NCBI GenBank assembly: GCA_017437925.1 | Contig: JAFRWQ010000009.1 | Coordinates: 1 to 24,099, forward strand | Direction: 5' to 3' | Origin: Bacillota bacterium | GTDB lineage: Bacteria; Bacillota_A; Clostridia; Peptostreptococcales; Anaerovoracaceae | Length of the DNA stretch: 24,099 bases | Shown here: one piece after another, positions 14,005 to 21,093 of the stretch | Layout of the letters: every line of letters starts with the position of its first letter | Position numbering within the stretch: the first letter of the stretch is position 1 | The notes under the pieces: generated by a model | What the model saw: only the letters and a program-made list of their open reading frames with translations | Databases searched by the model: none | Told to the model about the DNA's origin: nothing | Translations under genes and position numbers: made by a program

Positions 14005-14846
14005 TAAAAATAGACGGACTTGTGAAAAACTACGGGGATTTCCGCCTGGATGTCTCCATGGAGATCCCGGACGGGACCGTTACCGGCCTGGTGGGCAGGA
14101 ACGGCGCCGGCAAGAGCACGACCATAAAGGCGATACTGGGCCTCATAAGGCCCGACGGAGGGCATGTGAGCGTGAACGGCAAAGAAGCCGGCAGCCTCAC
14201 GCAAAAGGACAAGGACCGCATCGGGGCCGCGCTCTCCGATTCCGGCTTCAGCTCGTATCTCAAGGTCGAAGACGTCATACACATACTGAGAAAGATGTAC
14301 ACGACCTTCGATGAGGCGTTCTTCAGGGAGAGCTGCGCTTCGCAGGGGCTCCCGCTGAACAAGAGCATAAAGGATTTCTCAACGGGCATGCGCGCAAAGC
14401 TCAGGGTGCTCGCCGCCATAAGCCACAAGGCGGACCTGCTGGTCATGGACGAGCCTACGGCGGGACTCGATGTAGAGGCGAGGAACGAGGTGCTCGATAT
14501 GCTGAGGCGCTATCTGCTCGAAAACGAGCGCTGCTGCGTCCTGCTGACCTCGCATATCTCATCGGATCTTGAAGGCCTTTGCGACGATATCTATCTCATC
14601 GATGACGGCAGGATAGTCCTTCACGAGGATACCGACACCATACTCAGCGACTACGCCGTCCTCAAGGTGGATGAGGAGACTTACGAAAAGCTCGACAGGG
14701 AATACATCCTCAAAGCGAAGAAGGACAGCTTCGGATACCGGTGCTTCACCAACGCGAAGCAGTTTTACCTTGAGAACTATCCGGGCATCGTGGCCGAGAA
14801 CGGCACGGTGGACGATCTGATCCTGATGATGACGGGAGGCAAGTAA
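14001..14846 (+). CDS. ABC transporter ATPase (YtrB-like)
   Basis: 281 residues. Walker A GRNGAGKST at 32-40, signature FSTGM at 126-130 (the variant used by lantibiotic/YtrB-type exporters), Walker B LLVMDE at 146-151 and a switch His in LLTSHISSDL are all visible. The C-terminal ~70 residues are an accessory domain. It partners the six-span permease starting 2 bases after its stop. It probably exports or senses an antimicrobial or envelope-active compound; the substrate is not deducible. Confidence 0.9.
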   Translation: MIKIDGLVKNYGDFRLDVSMEIPDGTVTGLVGRNGAGKSTTIKAILGLIRPDGGHVSVNGKEAGSLTQKDKDRIGAALSDSGFSSYLKVEDVIHILRKMYTTFDEAFFRESCASQGLPLNKSIKDFSTGMRAKLRVLAAISHKADLLVMDEPTAGLDVEARNEVLDMLRRYLLENERCCVLLTSHISSDLEGLCDDIYLIDDGRIVLHEDTDTILSDYAVLKVDEETYEKLDREYILKAKKDSFGYRCFTNAKQFYLENYPGIVAENGTVDDLILMMTGGK

Positions 14847-14847
14847 G

Positions 14848-15501
14848 ATGAGAGGACTATTGGAAAAGGATCTGCGGCTCACTCTCTGCAGAAAACAGAC
14901 TCTTCTGATCTTCTTCTGCGTTGCTCTCATCATGGGGATGTCCGCGGACGGGGCCTTCCTGGTCTCGTATCTCACGATGCTCATGATGATAGTCGCGATC
15001 GGGACCCTGAGCTACGACGAATTCGACAACGGATTCGCCTTCCTCATGACCCTTCCCTTCGAGAGGAAGACCTATATCAGGGAAAAGTACCTGTTCTGCC
15101 TCCTGATGGAAGCGGCGGCATGGTGCGTCGGGATCGTGATGTACGGGCTCATCAGCGCGGTGCGCCACAGCGGAGCGGACATTATCGGGGAGCTGCCCAT
15201 GCTTTTGGCGGTGATCCCCGTCATATTCCTTTCGGCCGCGTTTATGGTCCCGCTGCTGCTCAAATACGGTCCGGAAAAGAGCAGGATAGTATTGTTCGTC
15301 ATATTCGGCATCATCGCGGTGGCCGTATTCGGGGCAAAGCACCTTAACGGCGGAGAGCTAAGTTCCGCGGCGGAGTTCGCGGGCTTCCTGGACAGCATCC
15401 CGCCGGTGCTCGTGCTTCTTGCGATAAGCGCTGTATGCGCGCTGGCGGCATTCGCCTGCTATCTATGGGCGGTAAGGGTCATCGAGAAAAAGGAGTTTTA
15501 A
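14848..15501 (+). CDS. ABC-2 type permease
   Basis: 217 residues, about six membrane spans. It begins with MRGLLEKDLRLTLCRKQTLL, the usual start of the ABC2_membrane_5 group, and contains the cytoplasmic motif DEFDNGFAFLMTLPFERKTYIREKY, which is diagnostic of permeases in YtrA-controlled loci. It ends with a span followed by RVIEKKEF. It pairs with the ATPase just upstream. A degraded copy of its last codons lies at 17613. Confidence 0.85.
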   Translation: MRGLLEKDLRLTLCRKQTLLIFFCVALIMGMSADGAFLVSYLTMLMMIVAIGTLSYDEFDNGFAFLMTLPFERKTYIREKYLFCLLMEAAAWCVGIVMYGLISAVRHSGADIIGELPMLLAVIPVIFLSAAFMVPLLLKYGPEKSRIVLFVIFGIIAVAVFGAKHLNGGELSSAAEFAGFLDSIPPVLVLLAISAVCALAAFACYLWAVRVIEKKEF

Positions 15502-15534
15502 CGCATATATCGGACGGAGAAGGCGGAAGGCAAG

Positions 15535-16122
15535 ATGAACGCTTATGAGCTTAAGGGTCTCGTTGAAAAGGGCAGGCTCGTGAGGCTGCCCTCAAAGAGA
15601 AGGAAAAAGATCGAAGCTTTGGTGTGGCTGTCGGAGCATATTCCCTCAGGCCGTAGATATACCGAGGCTGAGTTCAGCGCGCTGCTCGATGAACTGCACA
15701 GCTTCGGCGATCCCGCGGCTCTGCGCCGCGAGCTTTACGATCATTACCTCATAAGCAGGAGCCCGGACGGCAGGGAGTACTGGCTGGATCCGGACCGCCC
15801 TTCGCTGGCCGAGCTGCTGAAAAAGTACTGCGGCGTGATCCTTGAAGAGGCGCCGGAGGAGGAGATCGCCCTTTACAGCGGAGAGGATCTCAAGGCCGCG
15901 ACCGAATTCAGGGAGAGGATACACGAGGAGGCCCTGGAAAGAGTGCAGAGGATAATGCCCGGGGCCCGCTCCGTTTACGACCCTTATCCGGTCGAAGCCT
16001 ACTTTCAGCAGCACTGGGACTATCCCGGACAGTGGTATACCGCAGCTGCCGTGCCTGAAAGCGCCGGAGGGCGCGAGGGTCTGATCGACAGGATAGTGCG
16101 GGAGACCGTAAGGAAGGGATAG
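15535..16122 (+). CDS. DUF2087 domain protein
   Basis: 195 residues, soluble. The first ~85 residues match DUF2087: LVRLPSKRRKKIEALVWLSEHIPSGRRYTEAEF, then RRELYDHYLISRSPDGREYW. This domain is frequently attached to helix-turn-helix regulators and is thought to bind DNA or a ligand; here it stands alone. The remaining ~110 residues are acidic-helical and end with YPGQWYTAAAVP; I do not recognise them. GGAAGG precedes the ATG. It is the last gene of the gntR operon, 33 bases after the permease. Confidence 0.75.
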   Translation: MNAYELKGLVEKGRLVRLPSKRRKKIEALVWLSEHIPSGRRYTEAEFSALLDELHSFGDPAALRRELYDHYLISRSPDGREYWLDPDRPSLAELLKKYCGVILEEAPEEEIALYSGEDLKAATEFRERIHEEALERVQRIMPGARSVYDPYPVEAYFQQHWDYPGQWYTAAAVPESAGGREGLIDRIVRETVRKG

Positions 16123-16134
16123 GCCGCGCCGCAG

Positions 16135-16190
16135 GGCGGACAGCCGGCCTGTTCCCCTGTCCGGAATTAGGGCTGGTCCGCCTTCTCTTG
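16135..16190 (+). terminator. Probable terminator after the DUF2087 gene
   Basis: GGCGGACAGCC (16135-16145) pairs with GGCTGGTCCGCC (16171-16182) with one bulged base. The tail is only TTCTCTTG, so termination is likely but less certain. Confidence 0.5.
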
Positions 16191-16207
16191 CAATGGGCCG
16201 CCATTAA

Positions 16208-16216
16208 TGATATAAT
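16208..16216 (+). promoter_or_regulatory. Extended -10 promoter for the leader and GNAT at 16391
   Basis: TG-A-TATAAT at 16208-16216 is a perfect extended -10 box. Transcription from about 16223 would give a leader of ~168 bases before the ATG at 16391. Confidence 0.7.
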
Positions 16217-16222
16217 TAACAA

Positions 16223-16376
16223 ACAAATTGAATACCGGTCATCGGAGGACAGTACGCCGTAGCGTAGGGGATAGTAAAGCTTTTGCTTTGCAGGCCGCCT
16301 GTCGGATAAGATGTCGAGTGAGCTCGGAACATTTGGCTTTAGCGATAAGGCCTTTTGTTGCCGGGCGTTTTTGTTG
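16223..16376 (+). ncRNA. Structured 5' leader, candidate cis-regulatory RNA
   Basis: Several pairings can be drawn by eye. A 7-base-pair hairpin is at 16274-16291. A hairpin at 16311-16332 has ATGT/ACAT and CGAG/CTCG arms. A third is GGCTTT/AAGGCC at 16335-16352. The last two are enclosed by CGCCTGTC (16296-16303) and GCCGGGCG (16360-16367), which pair at 7 of 8 positions. Five T follow at once (16368-16372), just before the AAGGAGG of the GNAT gene. This resembles a three-way junction whose closing stem doubles as a terminator. CAGG/CCTG at 16291-16301 could compete. It matches no riboswitch class I can recall. Confidence 0.45.
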
Positions 16377-16390
16377 AAGGAGGCATACAA

Positions 16391-16948
16391 ATGGCAAAGA
16401 TCACACTTACTCCCCTGACCCTGGACGACCGCGAGCAGTTCGTCCTCGATAATCAACGGGCGTTCAAATACGGGGCGATGGAGGAATTCGGAGAGAGGGA
16501 CAGCCACTTCGAAGAGGACGGCGAGATCATCTCGCGGGCGACCGTAGAGCGCTGCATCGACGAGGGCACTGCCTACAGGATACGCGAAGACGGCAGGAAG
16601 GTCGGAGGGCTGGTGCTTAGGATAGACGAAGAGACGGGGCGCAACCGCCTGGAGCTCCTGTTCGTCACTCCCACCGCCCACAGCAGGGGAGTCGGCACCG
16701 CCGCCTGGAAGGAGGTCGAGCGGCTTTACCCCGAAACAAAGGTCTGGGAGACCTGCACTCCCTACTTTGAAACGAGGAACATACACTTCTACGTCAACAA
16801 ATGCGGCTTCCACATCGTGGAGTTCTTCAACAACCATCACCCCGATCCGGAAGATCCGGAGACCGGCGGGGAGAACGGTTTCGGCGGGGAGGATCAGGGC
16901 GGGATGTTCCGCTTCGAAAAGCGCATGACGGACTTTGAAGAGAAATAG
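16391..16948 (+). CDS. GNAT family N-acetyltransferase
   Basis: 185 residues. N-terminal ITLTPLTLDDREQFVLDNQRAF, a central ELLFVTPTAHSRGVGTAAW with the acetyl-CoA loop HSRGVGT, and TRNIHFYVNKCGFHIVEFF are standard GNAT motifs. The C-terminal segment is acidic and Gly-rich (DPEDPETGGENGFGGED) before a final strand MFRFEKRM. AAGGAGG at 16377-16383 fixes the start at ATG 16391; the TTG at 16355 lies in the leader structure. It is followed 10 bases later by a membrane protein, so they form an operon behind the structured leader. Confidence 0.85.
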   Translation: MAKITLTPLTLDDREQFVLDNQRAFKYGAMEEFGERDSHFEEDGEIISRATVERCIDEGTAYRIREDGRKVGGLVLRIDEETGRNRLELLFVTPTAHSRGVGTAAWKEVERLYPETKVWETCTPYFETRNIHFYVNKCGFHIVEFFNNHHPDPEDPETGGENGFGGEDQGGMFRFEKRMTDFEEK

Positions 16949-16958
16949 GGAGGAACAT

Positions 16959-17594
16959 ATGAAAAACGATTCGGATAAACTCAGGATACTGACCCTGTTC
17001 ACCTTCGTGCTGTCTCCCCTGCTCGCCTGGGGGAGCGTCATATCCAGCGACGAGACCGCCGTATTCGCTTCGCTTTCGCGCATGATATGGTATTCGGGCT
17101 CGGCCCTTAGGATATTCATCGCCATGGCCGCGATGTTCATCCCCATGCTGGGCGCCTTCTTCCTCGCCCACAGGCTCAGCGGCATCAGCGAAGGGCAGAA
17201 AAGGGCCTGCAGGGTATCAATGATACTTTCCTGCGCGGTGCTCTACCTGGGCGCCATGTGGATGATGCCCAGCGACGGCAAGACCATGACGCCTGAAAAC
17301 GTGTGGCACGGGGTGCTGAGCTTCGGCGGAATGCTGATGATATTCCTGACCTACTGCATGTATACGGCCTTCATCCTCCGCAGGGACAGGGACGGCGCGG
17401 GGCTTATGGCTGCCTTCCTCATTTTTTCGCTGATCACGGGAGTCTTCGCGGTGCTGAACGTCTTTGACGACAAATCCTACGTGATCGCCTCCGCGGTCTC
17501 CGAGCTGTATTTCCTGACGATGATGAGCCTTATAGGCTACCTAAGCTGCTATCTTGCCTACCGCAGGAAAAAGGAGGACGAAAGCAAGGCGTAA
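16959..17594 (+). CDS. DUF998-like six-span membrane protein
   Basis: 211 residues with six hydrophobic segments. In the middle, MWMMPSDGKTM...NVWHGVLSFGGMLMIFL matches the short loop and His-Gly motif of DUF998 proteins, and the overall span count agrees. The end is charged (YRRKKEDESKA). GGGAGGA at 16948-16954 fixes the ATG at 16959. Function unknown. The DUF998 assignment is by pattern and moderately certain. Confidence 0.55.
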   Translation: MKNDSDKLRILTLFTFVLSPLLAWGSVISSDETAVFASLSRMIWYSGSALRIFIAMAAMFIPMLGAFFLAHRLSGISEGQKRACRVSMILSCAVLYLGAMWMMPSDGKTMTPENVWHGVLSFGGMLMIFLTYCMYTAFILRRDRDGAGLMAAFLIFSLITGVFAVLNVFDDKSYVIASAVSELYFLTMMSLIGYLSCYLAYRRKKEDESKA

Positions 17595-17612
17595 GAGAGC
17601 TTTACGGCCGCG

Positions 17613-17691
17613 GGCGGCATTCGCCTGCTATCTATGGGCGTTAAGGATAATAGAGAAAAAGTGTTCTGAAACATATCATGCGCAGAAGGCG
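17613..17691 (+). pseudogene. 3' remnant of a second ABC-2 permease
   Basis: Bases 17613-17640 are identical to 15444-15471 (28 of 28), and the next 20 match at 16. The translated fragment reads AAFACYLWALRIIEKK, compared with AAFACYLWAVRVIEKK at the end of the intact permease. The original stop codon is lost here. Similarity fades after the shared GAAGGCGG. No ATPase or permease body precedes it, so it is the tail of a deleted paralogue or a short duplication. Confidence 0.75.
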
Positions 17692-17717
17692 GCGCCCGTA
17701 CATGCGCCGTCTTTTTA
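17686..17717 (+). terminator. Intrinsic terminator, divergent repeat copy 4
   Basis: AAGGCGGCGC (17686-17695) pairs with GCGCCGTCTT (17704-17713, one wobble), followed by TTTAT. The stretch from GCCGTC through the T run and on to the -10 box is the same as in copy 1 at 500, apart from the base just before TATAAT; the left arm differs. Confidence 0.75.
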
Positions 17718-17726
17718 TGTTATAAT
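17718..17726 (+). promoter_or_regulatory. Extended -10 promoter of the six-gene operon
   Basis: TG-T-TATAAT at 17718-17726, immediately after the terminator U tract, with the ATG at 17755, 28 bases later. No terminator is seen before 21711, so this box probably drives all six genes. Confidence 0.7.
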
Positions 17727-17754
17727 AAATCATTAAGGAAAGGAAATTAGTAAC

Positions 17755-18057
17755 ATGGATAAAGGTTTACTGCTCTGGGCAGCGTTCCTTGCGGTTATGG
17801 CCCTGGGGATGCTCATAAGCCGCAGATTCAAAAAAGAAATAGAGGAAGACGGGATAGAGACCGAAGCCGTCGTGTCGAGGATAGTCGATGACGGCACCCC
17901 GACCGAACAGGATATCAACGTTTATGTGCGCTATCTTACGAAAGACGGCGAAGAGGTCGAGGGGATACTCTCGAATCCCCGTTCCGACCTTGAAGAAGGG
18001 CAGACCGTGCGCGTAAAGTATCATCCGAAGCATAAAACCAACGCCAGGCTGGTTTAG
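17755..18057 (+). CDS. DUF3592-like single-span membrane protein
   Basis: 100 residues. One N-terminal span (about 4-22, LLLWAAFLAVMALGMLI) is followed by a basic stretch and a small beta domain (EAVVSRIVDDG, INVYVRYLTKDGEEVEG, EGQTVRVKYHPKHKTNARL). The 'V-x-V-x-Y-x-P' ending is characteristic of DUF3592 proteins, which have an OB-like or SH3-like domain of unknown role. An AAGGAAAGG site lies upstream of the ATG. It is first in the six-gene operon. Confidence 0.65.
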   Translation: MDKGLLLWAAFLAVMALGMLISRRFKKEIEEDGIETEAVVSRIVDDGTPTEQDINVYVRYLTKDGEEVEGILSNPRSDLEEGQTVRVKYHPKHKTNARLV

Positions 18058-18086
18058 GCCCGAAGGGGCGGATCGAGGTAAAAGAG

Positions 18087-19115
18087 ATGTCCGAAAGAAA
18101 TCACGAAGTGACGAACAGGCAGCCCCTCCTGGATGATAAGGGCGAGCTGAGGGAGCCGGGCTGGTCCAGGTCTTTGGTCCAGCGGTATGACAGGAGCAGC
18201 ATCAAGGCGCCCAAATGGCGCATCAAGGAGTGGGATTACTACCTGGTGCTGAGCGACAGGTTCGCCGGGGCCTTCACCATCTCAGACGACGGCTACATAG
18301 GCCTGCAGTCGGTCGCGCTTCTCAATTTCGGGGAAAAGCCCTGGGAGCACACCGAGACGGTGCTCAACGCCTTCCCCATGGGAAAACTGGGGCTCTCGGG
18401 AGATTCCTCAGGCTCCGTCACCGAATACGCCGACAGCCGGCTTCAGATGAAGTTTGAGGCTAAGGACGGGTCCCGCCGCATAACCTGCCATTTCGACCGC
18501 TTTTTTGAAGGCAAACCCTTCGACTGCGACATAGTCCTCGCCCAGCCCGAGATGGACAGCATGGTCATCGCGACGCCCTGGGACAAGAAGCACGCCTTCT
18601 ACTACAACCAGAAGATCAACTGCATGCGGGCTTCGGGCCGGATGGAATTTGACGGTGTTCGCTATGAGTTCGACCCTTCGACCGATTTCGGCACCCTAGA
18701 CTGGGGCCGGGGCGTCTGGACTTACGATAACACCTGGCTTTGGGGCTCCGGCAACGCCGATATCGACGGCAAGGCTTTCGGATTCAACCTGGGATACGGT
18801 TTCGGCAACACCGCGGCGGCTTCGGAGAACGTCATTTTCTACGACGGCAGGGTCCACAAGCTGGACGACGTGACCTTCCATATACCCGGGAGCGGCTACA
18901 CCGACCCCTGGAAGTTCACTTCGTCGGACGGCCGCTTCGAGGCCGACTTCATCCCCGTGCTGGACCGGGCGGCAAAGATAGATTTCAAGGTGCTGGTATC
19001 CGACCAGCACCAGGTCTTCGGAAGGATGAGCGGGAAAGCGGTCCTGGACGACGGTACCGAGGTCCTGTTCAAAGACGTCATGTGCTTCGCCGAAAAGGTG
19101 CACAACCGCTATTGA
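18087..19115 (+). CDS. DUF2804 family protein
   Basis: 342 residues, no signal peptide or membrane span. Diagnostic stretches of DUF2804 are NRQPLLDDKGEL...GWSRS at the start, PKWRIKEWDYYLVLSDRFAGAFTISD, FGTLDWGRGVWTYDNTWLWGSG and FGFNLGYGFGN. The protein is rich in beta strands. GAGGTAAAAG precedes ATG 18087. The family occurs in bacteria and some fungi; the biochemical role is not established. Its operon partners (hydrolase, lipid-kinase-like protein) hint at lipid or hydrophobic-ligand metabolism, which is inference. Confidence 0.85.
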   Translation: MSERNHEVTNRQPLLDDKGELREPGWSRSLVQRYDRSSIKAPKWRIKEWDYYLVLSDRFAGAFTISDDGYIGLQSVALLNFGEKPWEHTETVLNAFPMGKLGLSGDSSGSVTEYADSRLQMKFEAKDGSRRITCHFDRFFEGKPFDCDIVLAQPEMDSMVIATPWDKKHAFYYNQKINCMRASGRMEFDGVRYEFDPSTDFGTLDWGRGVWTYDNTWLWGSGNADIDGKAFGFNLGYGFGNTAAASENVIFYDGRVHKLDDVTFHIPGSGYTDPWKFTSSDGRFEADFIPVLDRAAKIDFKVLVSDQHQVFGRMSGKAVLDDGTEVLFKDVMCFAEKVHNRY

Positions 19116-19151
19116 GGCTGGAAAGGACCGGGAAACATAAAGGTACGGGAA

Positions 19152-19466
19152 ATGAAAAAAGTAAGGATCACGGTCATGCGCATGGCCCGCTACGAAGACC
19201 TGATGAAAAAGTACGAGAACCCCATAGAACACGCCTGCGGCATGAAGCTCGGGCAGGTCTTCACCGCCAACGGCTGGGAGAGGCCATGGGGCTTTTGCGA
19301 AAGCGCCTGGGAGACGGTCTCGCCCTTCGTCATGGCCCTCGCCTGCGGAGCCGAAAACTTTTACGACGGCTGGATGAAGGATCCGAAGTCGGCAATGATA
19401 TCCTGCAACGACGGCTTCAGGCCTGTGAGCTTTCTGCTCGAGGCCCTGGATGAAGAAGCGGACTGA
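19152..19466 (+). CDS. TIGR04076 family small protein
   Basis: 104 residues. The TIGR04076 layout is visible: KKVRITVMRM at the start, then a first Cys (Cys29), MKLGQVFTANGWERPWGFCESAW (Cys49), ACGAENFYDGWMKDPKS (Cys65) and SCNDGFRPVSFLLE (Cys85). The four spaced cysteines suggest metal or disulfide chemistry, though this is not established for the family. It lies 36 bases after the DUF2804 gene and 7 bases before the hydrolase gene. Confidence 0.8.
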   Translation: MKKVRITVMRMARYEDLMKKYENPIEHACGMKLGQVFTANGWERPWGFCESAWETVSPFVMALACGAENFYDGWMKDPKSAMISCNDGFRPVSFLLEALDEEAD

Positions 19467-19473
19467 TATGTAA

Positions 19474-20316
19474 ATGTTCGAAAAAGCATTTCCGACCGAA
19501 AGGGGAACGATCAAATACTGGACGGAACGCGGCGGGGCGGAAAGGCCCCAGCTGGTTTTTCTTCCCGGCCTTACGGCGGATCACAGGCTGTTCGAAAAGC
19601 AGCTGGAGTTTTTCTCGGGCAGATATACCCTGTTCGTCTGGGACGCTCCGGGCCACGGCCTTTCGCGGCCCTGCCGATTGGACTTCAGCCTTGAGGACAA
19701 GGCCCGTTGGCTTAAGGAAATACTTGACGAAGAAGGCTTTGACGCTCCCGTCATAGTCGGCCAGTCCATGGGGGGCTACCTTGGGCAGGAGTTCTGCCGG
19801 CTGTTCCCGGACAGGCTCTCGGGCTTCATATCCATCGATTCCGCCCCTCTGGGGAGATCCTACTACAGAGCGTGGGAGCTCAGCGCCCTAAAATGGATGG
19901 AACCGGTATACCGCTGCTACCCCTGGAAGCTGCTGCTGAAGCAGGGCAGCGAAGGGACCGCCGAGTCAGTCTACGGCAGAGCCCTGATGCGCGAGATCAT
20001 GATGACCTACGACGGGGACAGGAAGGGGTACGCGGCCCTGGCCGGAGGCGGATTCCGCATGCTGGCGGAAGCCGTCGAGGCGGACCGTTCCTACGATATA
20101 AAATGCCAGGCGCTGCTGATCTGCGGCACGAAGGACCGGGCCGGCTACTGCCTGCGCTACAACAGGGAGTGGCATAAGAGGTCCGGCATACCCATCGAGT
20201 GGATAGAAGGCGCCGGCCACAATTCCAACACCGACGAGCCCGAGACTGTGAACCGCCTGATCGAAGACTTCGTCGCCGGGCTCGAAAGCTCCCCGGCCTC
20301 CCACGAAAAACAATGA
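19474..20316 (+). CDS. Alpha/beta hydrolase
   Basis: 280 residues. The catalytic triad can be placed: nucleophile Ser98 in GQSMGG, acid Asp221 in CGTKDRAG and His249 in GAGHNSN. The oxyanion strand LVFLPGLTADH and DAPGHGLSR are standard for the family. It is probably a soluble esterase or peptidase-like hydrolase. The ribosome site is weak and the ATG lies 7 bases after the preceding stop, suggesting coupling. Its stop overlaps the next start (ATGA at 20313). Substrate unknown. Confidence 0.88.
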   Translation: MFEKAFPTERGTIKYWTERGGAERPQLVFLPGLTADHRLFEKQLEFFSGRYTLFVWDAPGHGLSRPCRLDFSLEDKARWLKEILDEEGFDAPVIVGQSMGGYLGQEFCRLFPDRLSGFISIDSAPLGRSYYRAWELSALKWMEPVYRCYPWKLLLKQGSEGTAESVYGRALMREIMMTYDGDRKGYAALAGGGFRMLAEAVEADRSYDIKCQALLICGTKDRAGYCLRYNREWHKRSGIPIEWIEGAGHNSNTDEPETVNRLIEDFVAGLESSPASHEKQ

Positions 20317-21068
20317 ACGGCAATTTCGCAAGCTTCATATCCGGCGCGCCCGGGCCAAAAGACCTGGCGGTCCAGACATTTCGCTGCCTGGGCGTCTTTT
20401 TGGCGTACATCGTGCCCTGCCTTCTTGTGCTGGTGCCCCTGCGCTTTCTTACAAAGGTCCCGTCCTTCGTCTTCCGAAAGCTCCTTCATTTCGTGGCCTT
20501 CAGCTGCGTCTGCGTCATGATATTGGCGTCGGAGAGCTGGCAGGCCGCGGCCCTCACGGCGGTGTTTATCGCGGCGCTGGTCTATCCGCTGCTGGCTGCG
20601 CTTGAAAACAGGCCCTGGTTTTCGGGCCTCTTCGTGCAGAAATCGCCGGGCGAGATCAAGAGGAGCATGCTCTATTTGTTTCTCATGTTCGCCCTGGTGA
20701 TCTTCGTCTCCTGGGGGATCTTCTCGCGCCCCCACATTGCGGCTTCCGCCATACTCATGTGGGGAACCGGGGAGGCCGTGGCGGCCCTCGTCGGCATACC
20801 CTTCGGAAAGCACAAGGTGCGCTGCCGCCTTGCCGACGGCAAAAAGAGCTGGGAGGGAAGCTCCGCCATGCTGCTGGTCTCCTTCATGAGCGGTATGATC
20901 GTCCTGAGCCTTGCCGAAGGCATGAGCGCCCCCAAGGCGCTTATTACTGCAGGCATAGGAGCCCTGGTCGGGACCCTGACCGAACTCTTTTCGCCCAGCG
21001 AGTACGATACGGCGACGGTACCCATTGCGGTCGCCGCGGTGCTTCTTGCCGCCGAATTCCTGCTGTAG
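20313..21068 (+). CDS. Polyprenol/phytol kinase-like membrane protein
   Basis: 251 residues with about seven spans. Motifs of the CTP-dependent dolichol/phytol kinase and phosphatidate cytidylyltransferase superfamily are present in order: RKLLHFVAF at 55-63, GTGEAVAALVG at 151-161, FGKHK at 164-168, DGKKSWEGSSAM at 175-186 and ELFSPSEYDTATVP at 224-237. The usual GDA of the second motif is GTGE here. These enzymes phosphorylate isoprenoid alcohols or diacylglycerol. The start at 20313 is fixed by the ATGA overlap with the hydrolase. Confidence 0.8.
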   Translation: MNGNFASFISGAPGPKDLAVQTFRCLGVFLAYIVPCLLVLVPLRFLTKVPSFVFRKLLHFVAFSCVCVMILASESWQAAALTAVFIAALVYPLLAALENRPWFSGLFVQKSPGEIKRSMLYLFLMFALVIFVSWGIFSRPHIAASAILMWGTGEAVAALVGIPFGKHKVRCRLADGKKSWEGSSAMLLVSFMSGMIVLSLAEGMSAPKALITAGIGALVGTLTELFSPSEYDTATVPIAVAAVLLAAEFLL

Positions 21069-21093
21069 CGGGCCTTGAAAAGGGGGAAGATCG

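Noticed and set aside
16255..16275. GCGTAGGGGA resembling part of a TPP riboswitch
   Set aside because: The other conserved TPP elements (CTGAGA, the second sensor helix) are absent and the order is wrong.
16223..16378. Open reading frame across the leader RNA (about 49 codons, ending in TGA just before the ribosome site)
   Set aside because: No start codon with a ribosome site and an amino-acid composition typical of translated structured RNA; folding explains the region better.
15908..17185. 425-codon minus-strand open frame
   Set aside because: Runs antisense across three genes, a promoter and the structured leader; no recognisable protein features.
20199..20312. Upstream extension of the kinase-like gene
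   Set aside because: It lies within the hydrolase coding region; the ATGA overlap at 20313 is the natural start.
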